This document shows, in pieces, positions 1 through 9,808 of a stretch of DNA of 16,083 nt. Source of the DNA: Neocallimastix lanati (nom. inval.) (taxonomy: Eukaryota; Neocallimastigomycota; Neocallimastigomycetes; Neocallimastigales; Neocallimastigaceae); the NCBI GenBank assembly GCA_016946835.1, contig JACVTC010000601.1:1-16083 (forward strand). Direction: 5' to 3'. The position numbers and the translations under genes were made by a program. The notes below the pieces were generated by a model. That model was not told the origin of the DNA. It made no database searches and was given only the letters and a program-made list of their open reading frames with translations. Each line of letters opens with the position of its first letter. Position 1 is the stretch's first letter.

Positions 1-9
1 CTCTTCTAG

Positions 10-12
<3 letters not shown>

Positions 13-64
<52 letters not shown>
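13..64. repeat. poly(A) tract, 52 nt
   Basis: An uninterrupted run of A. It abuts the 3' end of the NRPS relic, where it reads as poly(T) on that gene's strand. It looks like a mononucleotide microsatellite of the kind repeated throughout the window, not a retroposon tail, because no insertion boundary or target duplication is visible. Confidence 0.95.
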
Positions 65-69
<5 letters not shown>

Positions 70-1990
70 TTTAATGGAATAAAAGGATTATTAAGTATGA
101 CAGATTTTCTACATATTACTCATTTATGAAACTATATTTTCGAGATTAAACGGTCTTAACAAATTCATTGACCTTTCGAAAAAGTATTCTTCAAATTTAA
201 ATTTATATTCTAATTATTCATCGATTATTCCAACTATTTTACTTTTTAATTTACTTATTACTTTTATCTTGAATATATATTTTTAAAATGTTATGCTTTT
301 GAAATTAATTTTAATTAATATAATTCTGATAAAAATTAAACTATCACCCCTTAATTCATAAAAATCTGATGTTTACCTATTTTATTATTCATTAATATTT
401 GATACCTTTGGGAATAATATACTGATATCTTTATTATATAACTATCTGCTTTAACAAATTTATTAAATAATCTTCACATGGTTAAGATAATATTTTTTTT
501 ATCTAATATATTATCAAATGTAATAGGGATGTCATAGATTTCAATATAAAGTAATTAGGAATCGTATAAAGCGATAATTTAAATTTTTAAATAATTTGTT
601 ATTATATATTCTACATTCATTTCTGATTTAATTGTGTAATATCCAACTAGGAATTTTACATCCTTTGAATTTAATTTATCGATAACGATACAGAAATCAA
701 TTTTATTAATTTGTTTTAATAATTCTTCAATTTCTCTTAATTCTACACTTTGGCCATTAATCTTTACTTAGAAATTAATTTTTTCCTAAAGTATAACTTC
801 TCCATCATATGTCTGTTTTCAAGATTTCCTGTTCTATAAAATTTTATTATGTTTAATTTGTGAATTTCCTTTAAATGAATTTGGTATAAATTTTTATTGG
901 TTAATTTTTTTCTGTTTAGCTAGTCATTCCTATTCCTTTATTTTCCTACCCATATTTCACCTACCATTCTAATGGAAAACAGGCTTCAAGTATTTATTCA
1001 CAACAATATATTTCACATATATATCGTAATTACATAATGGATTTCCTATATTGATATGATTATCATCATTGATTTTTATGGTAATAATTACAGTAGTTTC
1101 TGTAGTACTATAAGAATTATATATTTCACAAATCTCATAGCATTTAATAAAACTCTTAATGACAATTTTCTTTAATCTTTAATCTAATAAATATATTTTT
1201 GTAATTTTATAAGAAATTTTAAAATAAATACTGAATAGATAATAATTTAAACTTGAAAGATATTTTAATAGTTAATTGAAGTCAGCGCTGGACTATTGAA
1301 TTCTTAAATATTACTGATAACAACCAATTTAGAATGATATATTTGACAGAAAAATTCACCCATGACCATATCAAAAGTAAATCCAGATATTCCTAATGAA
1401 AACATTAAATGAATCTTTAATTAATCTTTTTTCTTTAGTCAGAAAATGAATATAAACAATAATTAACTATATTTTTATTATGAAAATTCTAAAGTAATTC
1501 AGATATATTTTATATTTTATTAGAACTTTTTCTGCAATATAAGAAATTCTATCAGTTATGATAGAAGTGTCATAACTGACAGGAAGGAAGCACCTCCTGC
1601 TTTAGAAACACACCCTGTTTCCTTAAATGCCATTCTAATATGTTACTTATTTCATCTAGCTTATTTTTATAAGTGATCTTTCATCGTTAATTAAAATCAC
1701 ACATTTATCTGGGTTAATAATGGCATTTTCACGAACTTGTTCATGCTATAGTTTTGTATTCATAAGTTCACATTGATTAGAATTAAATCCATATAAAATC
1801 TCTTTATATAACTATAGTTCAATATAAGGAATTTTACTTATGTTTTCTCTGTACTAGTCAACTGGATTATTAATTTTAATAAAACTATTACCAATATTTT
1901 TAGTGACTCTTGTTTAGTATTTGTTTATATTACATTTAATTGGAATGTTATAACTATTATTTTTAAATAATATTAAATAAAAAGTTGAAT
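65..1990 (-). pseudogene. NRPS relic: condensation-domain tail, adenylation domain, carrier domain
   Basis: Non-ribosomal peptide synthetase modules activate an amino acid as its adenylate and load it on a phosphopantetheine carrier. Reading the minus strand in shifting frames gives the adenylation motifs in the right order. The linker HEQVRENAIINPDKCVIL is near 1690-1750. KAGGA (A2) is at 1588-1605, followed by DRISYI. FDMVMGEFF (A4) is near 1345-1380. NSYSTTETT (A5; usually NxYGPTE) is near 1092-1119, then IGNPL. GEIWVG (A6) is at 945-962, YRTGN (A7) at 824-838, and VKINGQSVELREIEE (A8) near 722-770. A DNILDKK equivalent of A10 is near 494-515. The A3 glycine-rich loop is missing: only about 55 codons separate A2 from A4. 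There are many stops and frameshifts, so the gene is dead. Sequence above about 1880 is assigned only weakly to the condensation-domain end. Confidence 0.88.
270..400 (-). pseudogene. Carrier (thiolation) domain of the NRPS relic
   Basis: One minus-strand frame reads DFYELRGDSLIFIRIIL, matching the carrier core DFFxLGGxSL. The serine that would carry phosphopantetheine is still encoded (AGT, 340-342 on the minus strand). The first core glycine has become Arg. The domain follows the A10 motif at the spacing expected for an A-T di-domain. Downstream, at about 70-270, the reading continues with a stop in every 20-30 codons and gives no recognisable next domain, so the module's terminal partner (condensation, thioesterase or reductase) cannot be named. 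Confidence 0.8.
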
Positions 1991-2248
1991 TTCAATTCAT
2001 TATAATCGAATAATTTAAATAAATGCTAATTTCTTTTATTTTCATTATATTGTTAACATTATTCTTATTATTGTTATTGTTGTTTTTTTAAATAAAATAC
2101 CTATTTTTTAATTAGTCAATTAGTATAAATTGTTTTCATTGCATAATCTTATTTAAGTTTAAAATTAGTAATTAATAAATATAGTTTAAAATAAATAAAT
2201 TATTACAACTTGAAAAAAATTTATATTTTTTATAATTTCTTTAAATGA

Positions 2249-2280
<32 letters not shown>

Positions 2281-2779
2281 TCGCGCTTTTATTTTATTTT
2301 TATATCATTTATATATACATATATATATGTTATTCTAGTATTAATAAATACTCAACTTATAATACTCAGTTTATTTATTTTATTTATCATTATTATATAA
2401 TTTATATTATGTTAAACTTTATTTTGCTATTTAAGTTTTGTTAATGTAGACTAATTATTGTTATTTTATTTAAGATATTTTATCATATTAATTTCATTTT
2501 GGATTGTATTTTAGGAATATAATATTATATAATAAAGAGTAAACAAATTAATAATTTTATACTTATTATTTAATAGAAATTATTTATATATATCATTAAA
2601 AATACTTAGCTTTCTATTTTTGCGCTCAGTTTGGTGAGACTGAGACTCTTAATCTGTTAAAAATATAAAAGAAACATTATTTATAAATATTGGTATTTTA
2701 TGATAATTACAAGTTAAAGAATTATTTTTTATACTTCGTTATTTTAAATAAGTATTTATATGTAATCAAAATCTTAATT
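1991..2779. other. Gene-free AT-rich stretch
   Basis: I see no coding remnant here. It contains a 28-nt poly(T) tract (2254-2281), an alternating TA-rich patch near 2310-2330, and a small hairpin (CTCAGT/ACTGAG, 2625-2644). That hairpin sits in one of the few GC-richer spots and overlaps a 15-mer that recurs inverted just upstream of the copia gag start. Confidence 0.6.
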
Positions 2780-2802
2780 CTATGGTCAAGATATATATTA
2801 AA

Positions 2803-2889
2803 CATGATATTTATATTTATATTATTCCTATCTTTCTAATTCAGTTACATGATATTTATATTTATATTTCTATCTTTCTAATTCAGTTA
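2803..2889 (+). repeat. Tandem duplication of about 45 bp inside the S8 relic
   Basis: Units 2803-2847 and 2848-2889 both begin CATGATATTTATATTTATAT and end TCTTTCTAATTCAGTTA. They differ by a 3-bp gap. The first unit aligns with the prodomain codons for YSYLS in the 9809 copy, so the second is a local duplication after gene decay began. Confidence 0.8.
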
Positions 2890-3068
2890 CCCAAAAAGGT
2901 TGAAGAAATACAAAATGTTTTGGCATGTGTCGAAGATCATTCACTTGATAAATAAATAAATATTGAATGAAACTCAATGGAGTGATGTCAGTGTCAGAGA
3001 AAATGCGGATATTCATCTTTCATTACTTTCTTAAGGAAAAAATGATATAGGAATTCCACTACTCCATA

Positions 3069-3123
3069 TGATAATAGCTACAACTATCCAGGTTCAGCTG
3101 GATAGTAGTAGTAGTTATTATCA
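3069..3123. repeat. Long imperfect inverted repeat (hairpin)
   Basis: The inner stem ACTATCCAG (3083-3091) and CTGGATAGT (3098-3106) pair perfectly around a 6-nt loop. The arms extend outward to GATAATAGCTAC on the left and GTAGTTATTATC on the right, giving about 23-25 bp per arm with a 3-bp triplet difference. The right arm starts where the S8 coding alignment breaks off. Confidence 0.8.
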
Positions 3124-3390
3124 TCAATTCAGGATTTAATTCAGACATTCTAACTTATTTGCTGATATTGCAGCCATCAGTATGAGTGAAAATCCAGATA
3201 TTAAATTAGATTCAAAAAGAATGCTTTAATATTTAATATTTAATTGAAATTGGCCAAAAGAATATTATTGAAGGTATGTGCGATGGAGATCCAAATGTTT
3301 TCATTAAATGGAAAAAACATCATATTTATTCTGCAATGGTAAAGAAGAAGAGAATATTCTTTCTGATAAAGAAAGTACTATTGCTATAAA

Positions 3391-3656
<266 letters not shown>

Positions 3657-4100
3657 TAAATAATAAATAATATTTAATTAAAAATTATTAATAAATATAA
3701 AAAATTAATTGAAATTTTATGTTCATTTATTTAAATTTTCAATTATAAATAATAAGTACATATTAAAGATAAGATATGAATTTTATATACAAAGTATATA
3801 AAAATTCTATTTATTCATTTATTATTTATTTACTACTTTCATTATCTTTTTTTTTTTTCTGTTAACTCATCTTTCATTAAATTGTTTATTCTTTAAATTA
3901 TTGATTTTTTTTTTTTTTTTTTTTCTATTCATAAATTGTATTAATTCTTAATAAAAAACAAGTCAACATTAATTGCCATTTTATTTTATTTTATTTTATT
4001 TTTTTTTTTTTTGTTAATTTTATTCATTCATTCTTTTGTATTTTATATATATAATGCAAAAGAAGAAATGGATAATATATATATTATTAATTTATATTAA
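3657..4100. other. Gene-free low-complexity stretch
   Basis: AT-only sequence with T-runs (about 3848-3858 and 3906-3924) and an imperfect ATTTT repeat followed by a T-run (about 3980-4011). No coding signal or regulatory motif stands out from the background. Confidence 0.6.
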
Positions 4101-4260
4101 GAGTGAAAATTCATATATTAAATTTTATTCCCATAAAAAGAATATTTTATTAAATGAAAAAAAGTGAAAAAAGAATATTACTGAAGGAACTTTAGAAGGA
4201 TATTTAAGTAATTTTCATTAATAACGATTATGGATTCACAATTTATTTGGTGGTATGGAT
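4101..4260 (+). pseudogene. Third S8 peptidase remnant, C-terminal part only
   Basis: GAGTGAAAAT at 4101 starts a stretch that parallels 3183-3320 in the first S8 relic. SENSYIKFYSHKKNIL matches SENPDIKLDSKRML, and KKNITEGTLEGYLSNF matches QKNIIEGMCDGDPNVF. Stops and frameshifts interrupt it. No N-terminal half was found between the AAT array and this fragment. It is on the same strand as both other copies, consistent with an old tandem gene family. Similarity is partial and the sequence is short, so the assignment is moderate. Confidence 0.5.
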
Positions 4261-4637
4261 GAATTAGTTCATATTTTTTTTTTAAATAAATTAATAATTT
4301 TATATTATATATTTGGAGAATTATTATTACTTCAAACGTATAATGGACCTTATTAAGATTTAAGTTTACTTTAATAATAATAAATTAAATATAAACTAAT
4401 AGATATAAATATAATATAAAATAGTTAAATTTAATATAACATTAAATTAAGTATTAAGTCTAGAACCAAGCCACAAAAAATATAAATACATGTAAAATAA
4501 TTAAGTTAAACATTTGTAATTACCTATTTATAAAATCTTATAAATAAATAAATAAAATAAATAAATAATTAAATAATAAAAACAAACTTTTATTAGATTA
4601 AGAGTCTCATTTTAAAGCTTTTAAACTAACTATCGAC
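4261..4637. other. AT-rich leader before the copia gag; no LTR visible
   Basis: No gene is seen. The last 45 bases before the gag ATG are less AT-rich and contain AGATTAAGAGTCTCA (4595-4609), which recurs inverted at 2641-2655. I found neither a recognisable tRNA primer-binding site nor a terminal repeat shared with the far side of the element. Confidence 0.5.
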
Positions 4638-5690
4638 ATGTCTCAAGAAAACACCAAACCTTTCAATGGAAAAAACTTCCAAGTTTGGGAATTCAGAGTA
4701 ACTACAGCTGTAGAAAAATTGGCTCTTGAAAAATATTTAGAAAGCGACGTGTACAAAGACACCAAGGATAAAGCCAAAGGCGATAAAGAAAAATTAAACG
4801 TGGTAAAGAAGAACAATGCTACCGTTAGGGAAAATTTTAATCAATGCTATTGATGATGAAATCCTGTATGATTTCATAAACATTAAATCTCCTTTCCAAA
4901 ATCATGCAAAAGTTAAGAAAGAAATATGGAGGAGGCGAAACAGACATCAGATATTGGATCAGAAAAGCTCAATAATCAGAAAGCCAAAAAATACTGAAGA
5001 AATTACGTTATGTACTTGATGAAATGTTTAGTATATTTGAAACTTTAGAAGGAAAGAAACAAGTTATATCTGATAGAGAAAAATTAAAATTTATGTATGA
5101 TTCAATGCCCAAAAACTTTAGAAATTATTTGGACATTGATGAAGATACGAAACCACAGGAACTGTACAATAAGATAAACAAAAAATTAAATATGATAGCT
5201 TATCTTGAGGGAGGAGAAGATTACAATTATTACTATCAAGACGATCCAATGGAAATAGATATAGTTGAAAAGTCAAGGAAAAATAGCAAATATAACAATG
5301 AATTAAAAGAAAGATTACATAAAAATTATATTAAAAACTGTGAAGAAAAAAGATATTGCCATATTTGCGAAATTTTTGGTCATACTACCAGAGAATGTAG
5401 ATATAATTTAAAATACACAAAACAAAATTCAAAAAATAGAGAACATAAAAGAACTATCATAATAAAAATCATTATCAAAGAAATAATAATTTCAATAAAA
5501 ATAGGTTGGTCGCACAAATTGAAAATCGGATGAAGAAGAAAACTATGTTGACACTCTTGATTATGAAGAAATATGTCAACTTGCTAAAGGAAATATTAAC
5601 TTAGTAGAAGAAATGAAACATTCTGAAGAACACGACAATACAGAAAAAGGTTTATTTAATATTTATAATAAAGAAGAACAACAGAGTGGT
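4638..5690 (+). pseudogene. copia gag: capsid region plus CCHC zinc knuckle
   Basis: Gag packages the element RNA. The start MSQENTKPFNGKNFQVWEFR is the typical copia gag opening (FxGxNFxxW). The frame shifts near 4820 into ILINAIDDEILYDF, then at about 4925 into YGGGETDIRYWIRK, which has one TAA. It is then open from about 5024 to 5533 (LDEMFSIFETLE onward). A perfect CX2CX4HX4C knuckle, CHICEIFGHTTREC, is encoded at 5357-5398. Near 5525 another shift leads to DEEENYVDTLDYEE and on to the protease. At least four frameshifts mean no full Gag can be made. The fragments are individually well conserved, which suggests a fairly recent death. Confidence 0.88.
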
Positions 5691-6080
5691 TATATGATTG
5701 TGGAGCGTGTGAACATATCACTAATATAAAAAACTTATTGATTAATTATACAAAAAGTCCCAGCGAACTTTTATGCGCAAATGGTTCGAAGTTTAGCTAC
5801 GATGGTTTGGAGAATATGAATTTCAAGTAAATGATACGAAAATTAAATTAAAACGTGTGTTATATTCTCCAGATGTACAAGAAATATCATCAGTGCAATA
5901 GAATTAGCCAAAATAGGTATAAAAACTATTACAGAACCTCTCAATAAGAATTCAAATATTGTAAAGTTAACATTAATGGACTCAAATAACAAAATAATTC
6001 ATAATATTTTTTCTACTAAATCAAATCAATTCTTACTTCATGTAAACAATGTAAAAATGGTAGATAAAAATGAATAATGT
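5687..6080 (+). pseudogene. copia aspartic protease region, frameshifted
   Basis: The frame from 5687 reads WLYDCGACEHITN, matching the retropepsin core WxxDSGAS/T. The catalytic Asp (5696-5698) is kept, but both flanking Ser positions are Cys. After CANGSK the frame shifts into GEYEFQVNDTKIKLKRVLYS, and again near 5890 into IELAKIGIKTITEP, which stays open to about 6075. These segments follow copia protease spacing. With two shifts and the altered active-site loop the protease is inactive. Confidence 0.8.
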
Positions 6081-6950
6081 TCATAAATGATAGCAAAATG
6101 ACTTGGCATAGACGTCTCGGCCATTTTTATAATAAAGAAATGGAAAAATATTTAAAGATCATGACGTCAGTGAACCCGACTGTTTGGACTGCAAGATAGC
6201 CAAAATGAAGAGGAGTCCTCATAATCGTGAAACTCCTAAGGCCTCCGAATTATTGGAAGTTATACACTCGGATATTATTGGCCCTATAAATAAATCCGAT
6301 TACAGGAAAAAGATTCATTTTAACTATTATTGATGAATTCTCCAGAAAGAGCTGGATATTTTTTGTTAAAAAGTAAAAGTGAAACTATTGATATTATCAT
6401 CAATATGTTCAAATTCTTAAATAACATTTTTAAGGAAAATAAAATTAAATATTTCAAATCAGATAATGGTAGAGAATACAATAACAGAAAAATTTTAGAA
6501 TTTTGTAAAAACAATGGAATAAGAAAAATCTACTCTCCACCTTATAATCCTGAAAATAATGGACTGGCTGAAAGGTTTAATCAAACCATTATTTCATGCG
6601 CAAAAACATTATTATTTTGGAGCAAATTATCTGAAAATTTCTGGGATTTTGCCATTACCTACGCTAATTATATATATAACAAAGTACCACATAGTAGTAT
6701 TGATAATAAAATTCCAGAATAAATATTTTACAATAAAAAGGTCAATTTAAAATACATAAAAGTATTTGGTTGTATTGCTTATTATAAGGATTACTCTCAA
6801 GATAAAGGGAAATTTGACTCCAATGCAAATAAAGGAATATTTCTGGGATTTGATGAATAGTCTTATAGTTATCTTATCATGGATTATGAAAAATTTCAAA
6901 ATGCACCGTGTTAGAGAAATTCAATGCATAGAAGACGAACCAGCTAATAT
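6080..6950 (+). pseudogene. copia integrase (HHCC finger and DD35E core), frameshifted
   Basis: Integrase inserts the cDNA. The zinc-binding part reads TWHRRLGHFYNKEMEKYL (from about 6101), then shifts to CLDC. All three catalytic acidic residues remain: Asp in HSDIIGPI (6271), Asp in KSDNG (6462) and Glu in NNGLAERFN (6570). The last two are 35 residues apart, as expected for DD35E. Frameshifts occur near 6160, 6305 and 6370. Two in-frame stops, after IPE (6719-6721) and FDE (6858-6860), sit where the reading otherwise continues smoothly (IFYNKKVNLKYIKVFGCIAY and SYSYLIMDY). The C-terminal GFxxxxxxY region then leads into the linker. Confidence 0.9.
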
Positions 6951-7470
6951 TTCTCTTTCTGAAAATATAACAAATGATTTATCCAACAGCAATTTCCTTA
7001 ATTTTAATTTCATCAACAATACTCAATTAGCAAACAGTAGTAATTTAATTAGTACAGTATATAATAATGACGAAAATTTTAATTATCAATTAAATGATGT
7101 TAATAATTTATTTCAAAAATTAAATTTAAACGGAAATTCCGATGAAAAATAAGATGGAAATTGATCCTGAATTTTCTAATAAAAATAAATATAAGACAGA
7201 CTATTACAGTCCTAATTCCATAAAGCGCTACCAAAAAACTTTTAATAACCATAATTTACATGGTAATTTAGATAACAATTTTTATAATAATTACTACGAT
7301 AAAACCGATCATTATTATGCAAAAAATAATAATTTCAAGTTTGATCAAAGTAAAAATTTTTTTATTAATAAAAATTTTTCAAAAATGAGCAAAAAATAAA
7401 AATTATAATAATATAAATCAAACCTTATTTAATAATAATCTAAATAAAAACAATCCAGAACAAAATCAAA
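6900..7470 (+). pseudogene. Asn-rich integrase-RT linker of the copia polyprotein
   Basis: The frame open to 7152 reads HRVREIQCIEDEPANISLS and then a long Asn/Leu/Ser-rich stretch. A +1 shift at about 7145 gives MEIDPEFSNKNKYKTDYYS and 85 codons rich in Asn, Tyr and Lys, to 7399. Copia linkers here are usually variable and unstructured. The composition, dominated by AAT and AAA codons, is extreme even so and fits AAT microsatellite expansion inside coding sequence. Confidence 0.6.
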
Positions 7471-7640
7471 TCTTGATTAACAATAATAATTTAAACAAAA
7501 ATAATTTTGAACAAAATCAAACCTTATTTAATAATAAGTTGAATAAAAATAACTTTGAACAAAATCTAACCCTAAATAATAATAAGTTGAATAAAAATTA
7601 TTCTGAACAAAATCAAACCTTATTTAATAATAATTTTAAT
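7418..7640 (+). repeat. 48-bp coding minisatellite in the copia linker, about four units
   Basis: Four consecutive units encode variants of LNKNNFEQNQTLFNNK (LNKNNPEQNQILINNNN, LNKNNFEQNQTLFNNK, LNKNNFEQNLTLNNNK, LNKNYSEQNQTLFNNN). The period is 48 bp (51 in the first unit), so it preserves frame. The array sits just before the conserved reverse transcriptase domain. Confidence 0.85.
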
Positions 7641-8575
7641 GCAATTAATTCTGATAGCCCTCAAACAAAACATAATAAAAGTTTAATTTACAATAAATTT
7701 CATATAAAGAAAAATCATCATGATAATAATAAACATGTTACAAAAAGTAAAAACTATAAATATATTAAGAACCCAGTATCAATATCAACCAATATTCCTA
7801 TGACATATAATGACGCTATTACCTGTAAAAATAAGGAATATTGGAAGAAAGCCATTGTTAATGAACTTAACAACCTATATGGCAATAAAATAATGACTTA
7901 TGTTGAAAACGTTCCAAAAGGGAAAAATGTTATTTCTACCAGATGGGTATTCACAACCAAAACTGATGAAGATAATAATATAATTAAATTTAAGGCACGA
8001 CTGGTCGCGAGGGGATTTAGTCAAAAAGAGGGAATAGATTTTAATCTTACATATTCCCCTACATTAAATATTGATTGTATTAAACTAATTCTATTTATTG
8101 CCGCAAAGTTTAAATGGAATGTCCAACAATTAGATATTAAAGCCGCCTACCTTAACGCAGATTTGGACAAAAATATTTATGTTTCCATTCCTCCAGGGGA
8201 TGTAAATTACAAAAAAGTATTTTGGTTATTAAATAAAGCACTATACGGCCTAAAACAATCTGGCCGACAATGGAATATTAAAATTACAAAATTTCTCATT
8301 GATAATGGATTTGTTCAACTTATTTCTGAAAAATGTATTTTTAAAAAGGTAGCAAATGGAGTATTAATAGCTATTATAGGCATATATGTGGACGATATGA
8401 TTATTACGGATTATGATAATGAAATTTTTTCTATTATAAATAAAATTAAAAGAAAATTTAAAATTTCAAAATGTGAACCAATATTGTATTAAATAATATT
8501 AAAAAATTTATAGCGTAAAATTACAATATGAACGCCATATCCTAAATAAATAAAAAATTAATAGATAGATATATA
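7473..8575 (+). CDS. copia reverse transcriptase (RVT_2), open for 339 codons, 3'-truncated
   Basis: The frame is open from 7473 to 8492. After the Asn-rich repeats it reads ISTRWVFTTKTDEDN, KARLVARGFSQKEGIDF, QQLDIKAAYLNADL, KALYGLKQSGRQWN and GIYVDDMII. The Asp of LDIKAAYLNA and the paired Asp of YVDD (8391-8396) are the polymerase metal ligands, and all are present. The first codon is an arbitrary ORF boundary, not a start: the protein would come from Gag-Pol processing. After KCEPILY (8492) a frameshift leads to about 25 more RT-like codons (YSVKLQYERHILNK) up to about 8575. The connection and RNase H domains are absent. Confidence 0.9.
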
Positions 8576-9450
8576 AATAAAGAAATAATAAATAGATAAA
8601 TAATTAATTATAATTTTATTTTATTTATTAAATAAGAATAAAAGACAAAAAGTCATCCTAAAAATATTTATTTTTAATAAATAAATAAAAAATAAATGAT
8701 ATGAAATAATAAAAAATACATTTTAATAAAAAAATAAAAAATAAAAGCTAAAAAAAAAAATAAATAATAATAAATAAATAAAAAATATAAGTGAAATAAC
8801 ATTTATAAAAATTTTTATAAAGCGCCACTTTTAGATAGTGTACCACTATAAAAATTTTTGTACAAATACTAATGCGCCATTGGAGAAGTGCGAATCTTAT
8901 GTTACACCAACATTTTTTTTTTTATATTATATATATATATAGATAGTAATACGGCAGGAAACAAAAATTATTAAGTTCATATATTAAATATTATTTCTGA
9001 AAGTTCGAAGAAAGATGTTAGAATATGAAAAATAAGCTTCAAATGTATTGAAACATATTGTAATATATTTAATGTATAAGCTACAATGTATTAATATAAA
9101 AGCATTTAATTTAGAATAATTAAGTGCTTGTAACTCTTTGTCATAAAATATATTAATAAAATTGACATAATTACAAACCATAAATTCATAACTCTTAACA
9201 AAAGAACTATAAAATTTTATTTATCAGTTATTCATATAATTAAACAAAAAAAATTATATTGTAAATGTTTTTATATGTTTTGGTATAACAAAGAAGCAAT
9301 CACTAAAAGAATTAAATGAAAAAAAAAGTTTAAATATTACATATTTTCATTTAAAATTTAAATCAAATAAAAAAAAAAAAAAAAAAGAGAGAAATATATA
9401 TTTATATTTATTATTATAAAAATAAATATAAAAATAATATATATATAAAA
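8576..9450. other. AT-rich stretch without a recognisable gene
   Basis: Mostly A/T-only filler with TAAA-type repeats up to about 8810. A GC-richer island at 8820-8905 contains GCGCCA twice (8822 and 8873); I could not relate it confidently to anything. A 65-codon minus-strand frame at 8984-9181 has no recognisable motif and ordinary AT-rich composition. A short A-run lies at 9369-9386. Confidence 0.5.
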
Positions 9451-9688
9451 TATTTGAATAAAGATATATATATAAATATATATATAAAATATTTGAATAA
9501 AGATATATATATAAATATATATATAAAATATTTGAATAAAGATATATATATAAATATATATATAAAATATTTGAATAAAGATATATATATAAATATATAT
9601 ATAAAATATTTGAATAAAGATATATATATAAATATATATATAAAATATTTGAATAAAGATATATATATAAATATATATATAAAATAAA
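9451..9688. repeat. 39-bp minisatellite, six near-identical units
   Basis: Each unit is TATTTGAATAAAG followed by an imperfect palindrome of TA steps. Six copies sit head to tail with a constant 39-bp period. Because 39 is divisible by three, the array reads through in one frame as NKDIYINIYIKYL repeated. This is a by-product of the period, as there is no coding context around it. Confidence 0.95.
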
Positions 9689-9699
9689 AAGATTATAAA

Positions 9700-9747
9700 A
9701 TTAAAAAAAAAAAAAAAAAATAAAAAATAAAAAAAAAAAAAAAAAAA
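9700..9747. repeat. Interrupted poly(A) tracts
   Basis: Two A-runs of roughly 15-20 nt separated by TAAAAAATA. This is a mononucleotide microsatellite between the minisatellite and the S8 relic. Confidence 0.85.
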
Positions 9748-9808
9748 TTAAAATATAGATATAAATAAATATACAAAATAGAATTAAATTTACTAATAAA
9801 AAACTTGA

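Larger units (their letters stand above)
2780..3390 (+). pseudogene. Subtilisin-like (S8) peptidase relic, internally deleted
   Basis: This is a decayed relative of the better preserved copy at 9809-10745. Shared blocks are VEEIQNVLACVEDHSL (2895 onward; VEKLPNVMACTEDRKL in the other copy), LNETQWSDVSVRENADIHLS and NSTTPYDNSYNYPGSAG. The alignment then stops near 3104, where the catalytic Asp region should begin. The next recognisable coding stretch, FADIAAISMSENPDIKLDS (from 3158), resembles the segment after the catalytic Ser in S8 enzymes. It is followed by LIEIGQKNIIEGMCDGDPNVF. The middle of the protease, with the Asp and His and probably the Ser, is therefore lost. One conserved Gln in the SQGK block is TAA here but CAA in the other copy. 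The reading ends in asparagine codons that merge into the AAT array. Confidence 0.72.
4638..8575 (+). mobile_element. Degenerate Ty1/copia retrotransposon (internal region, no LTRs)
   Basis: Domain order is gag with zinc knuckle, aspartic protease, integrase, reverse transcriptase. Integrase before reverse transcriptase is diagnostic of copia rather than gypsy elements. The polyprotein is cut into at least eight frame segments with several in-frame stops. The RNase H domain and 3' LTR are missing: after about 8575 the sequence becomes AT-only filler. No 5' LTR is evident. The element is on the same strand as the S8 relics and lies between two of them. It cannot be autonomous. Confidence 0.93.

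Noticed and set aside
6320-6750. Extra open frames at 6320-6514 (minus) and 6559-6750 (plus)
   Set aside because: Both are shadows of the copia integrase frame.
8820-8905. GCGCCA-containing island as another MULE terminus
   Set aside because: It shares only the short GCGCCA motif with the region near 13041. The rest does not align with the terminal units.
8984-9181. 65-codon minus-strand frame
   Set aside because: It has no motif and its composition matches translated AT-rich filler. There is no support from neighbours.
4380-9300. LTRs for the copia element
   Set aside because: I compared the flanks by eye for a shared terminal repeat with TG...CA ends and found none. AT-rich filler similarity was not enough to call one.
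9454-9687. Repeat protein with NKDIYINIYIKYL units
   Set aside because: It covers exactly the 39-bp minisatellite and has no coding context outside the repeat.
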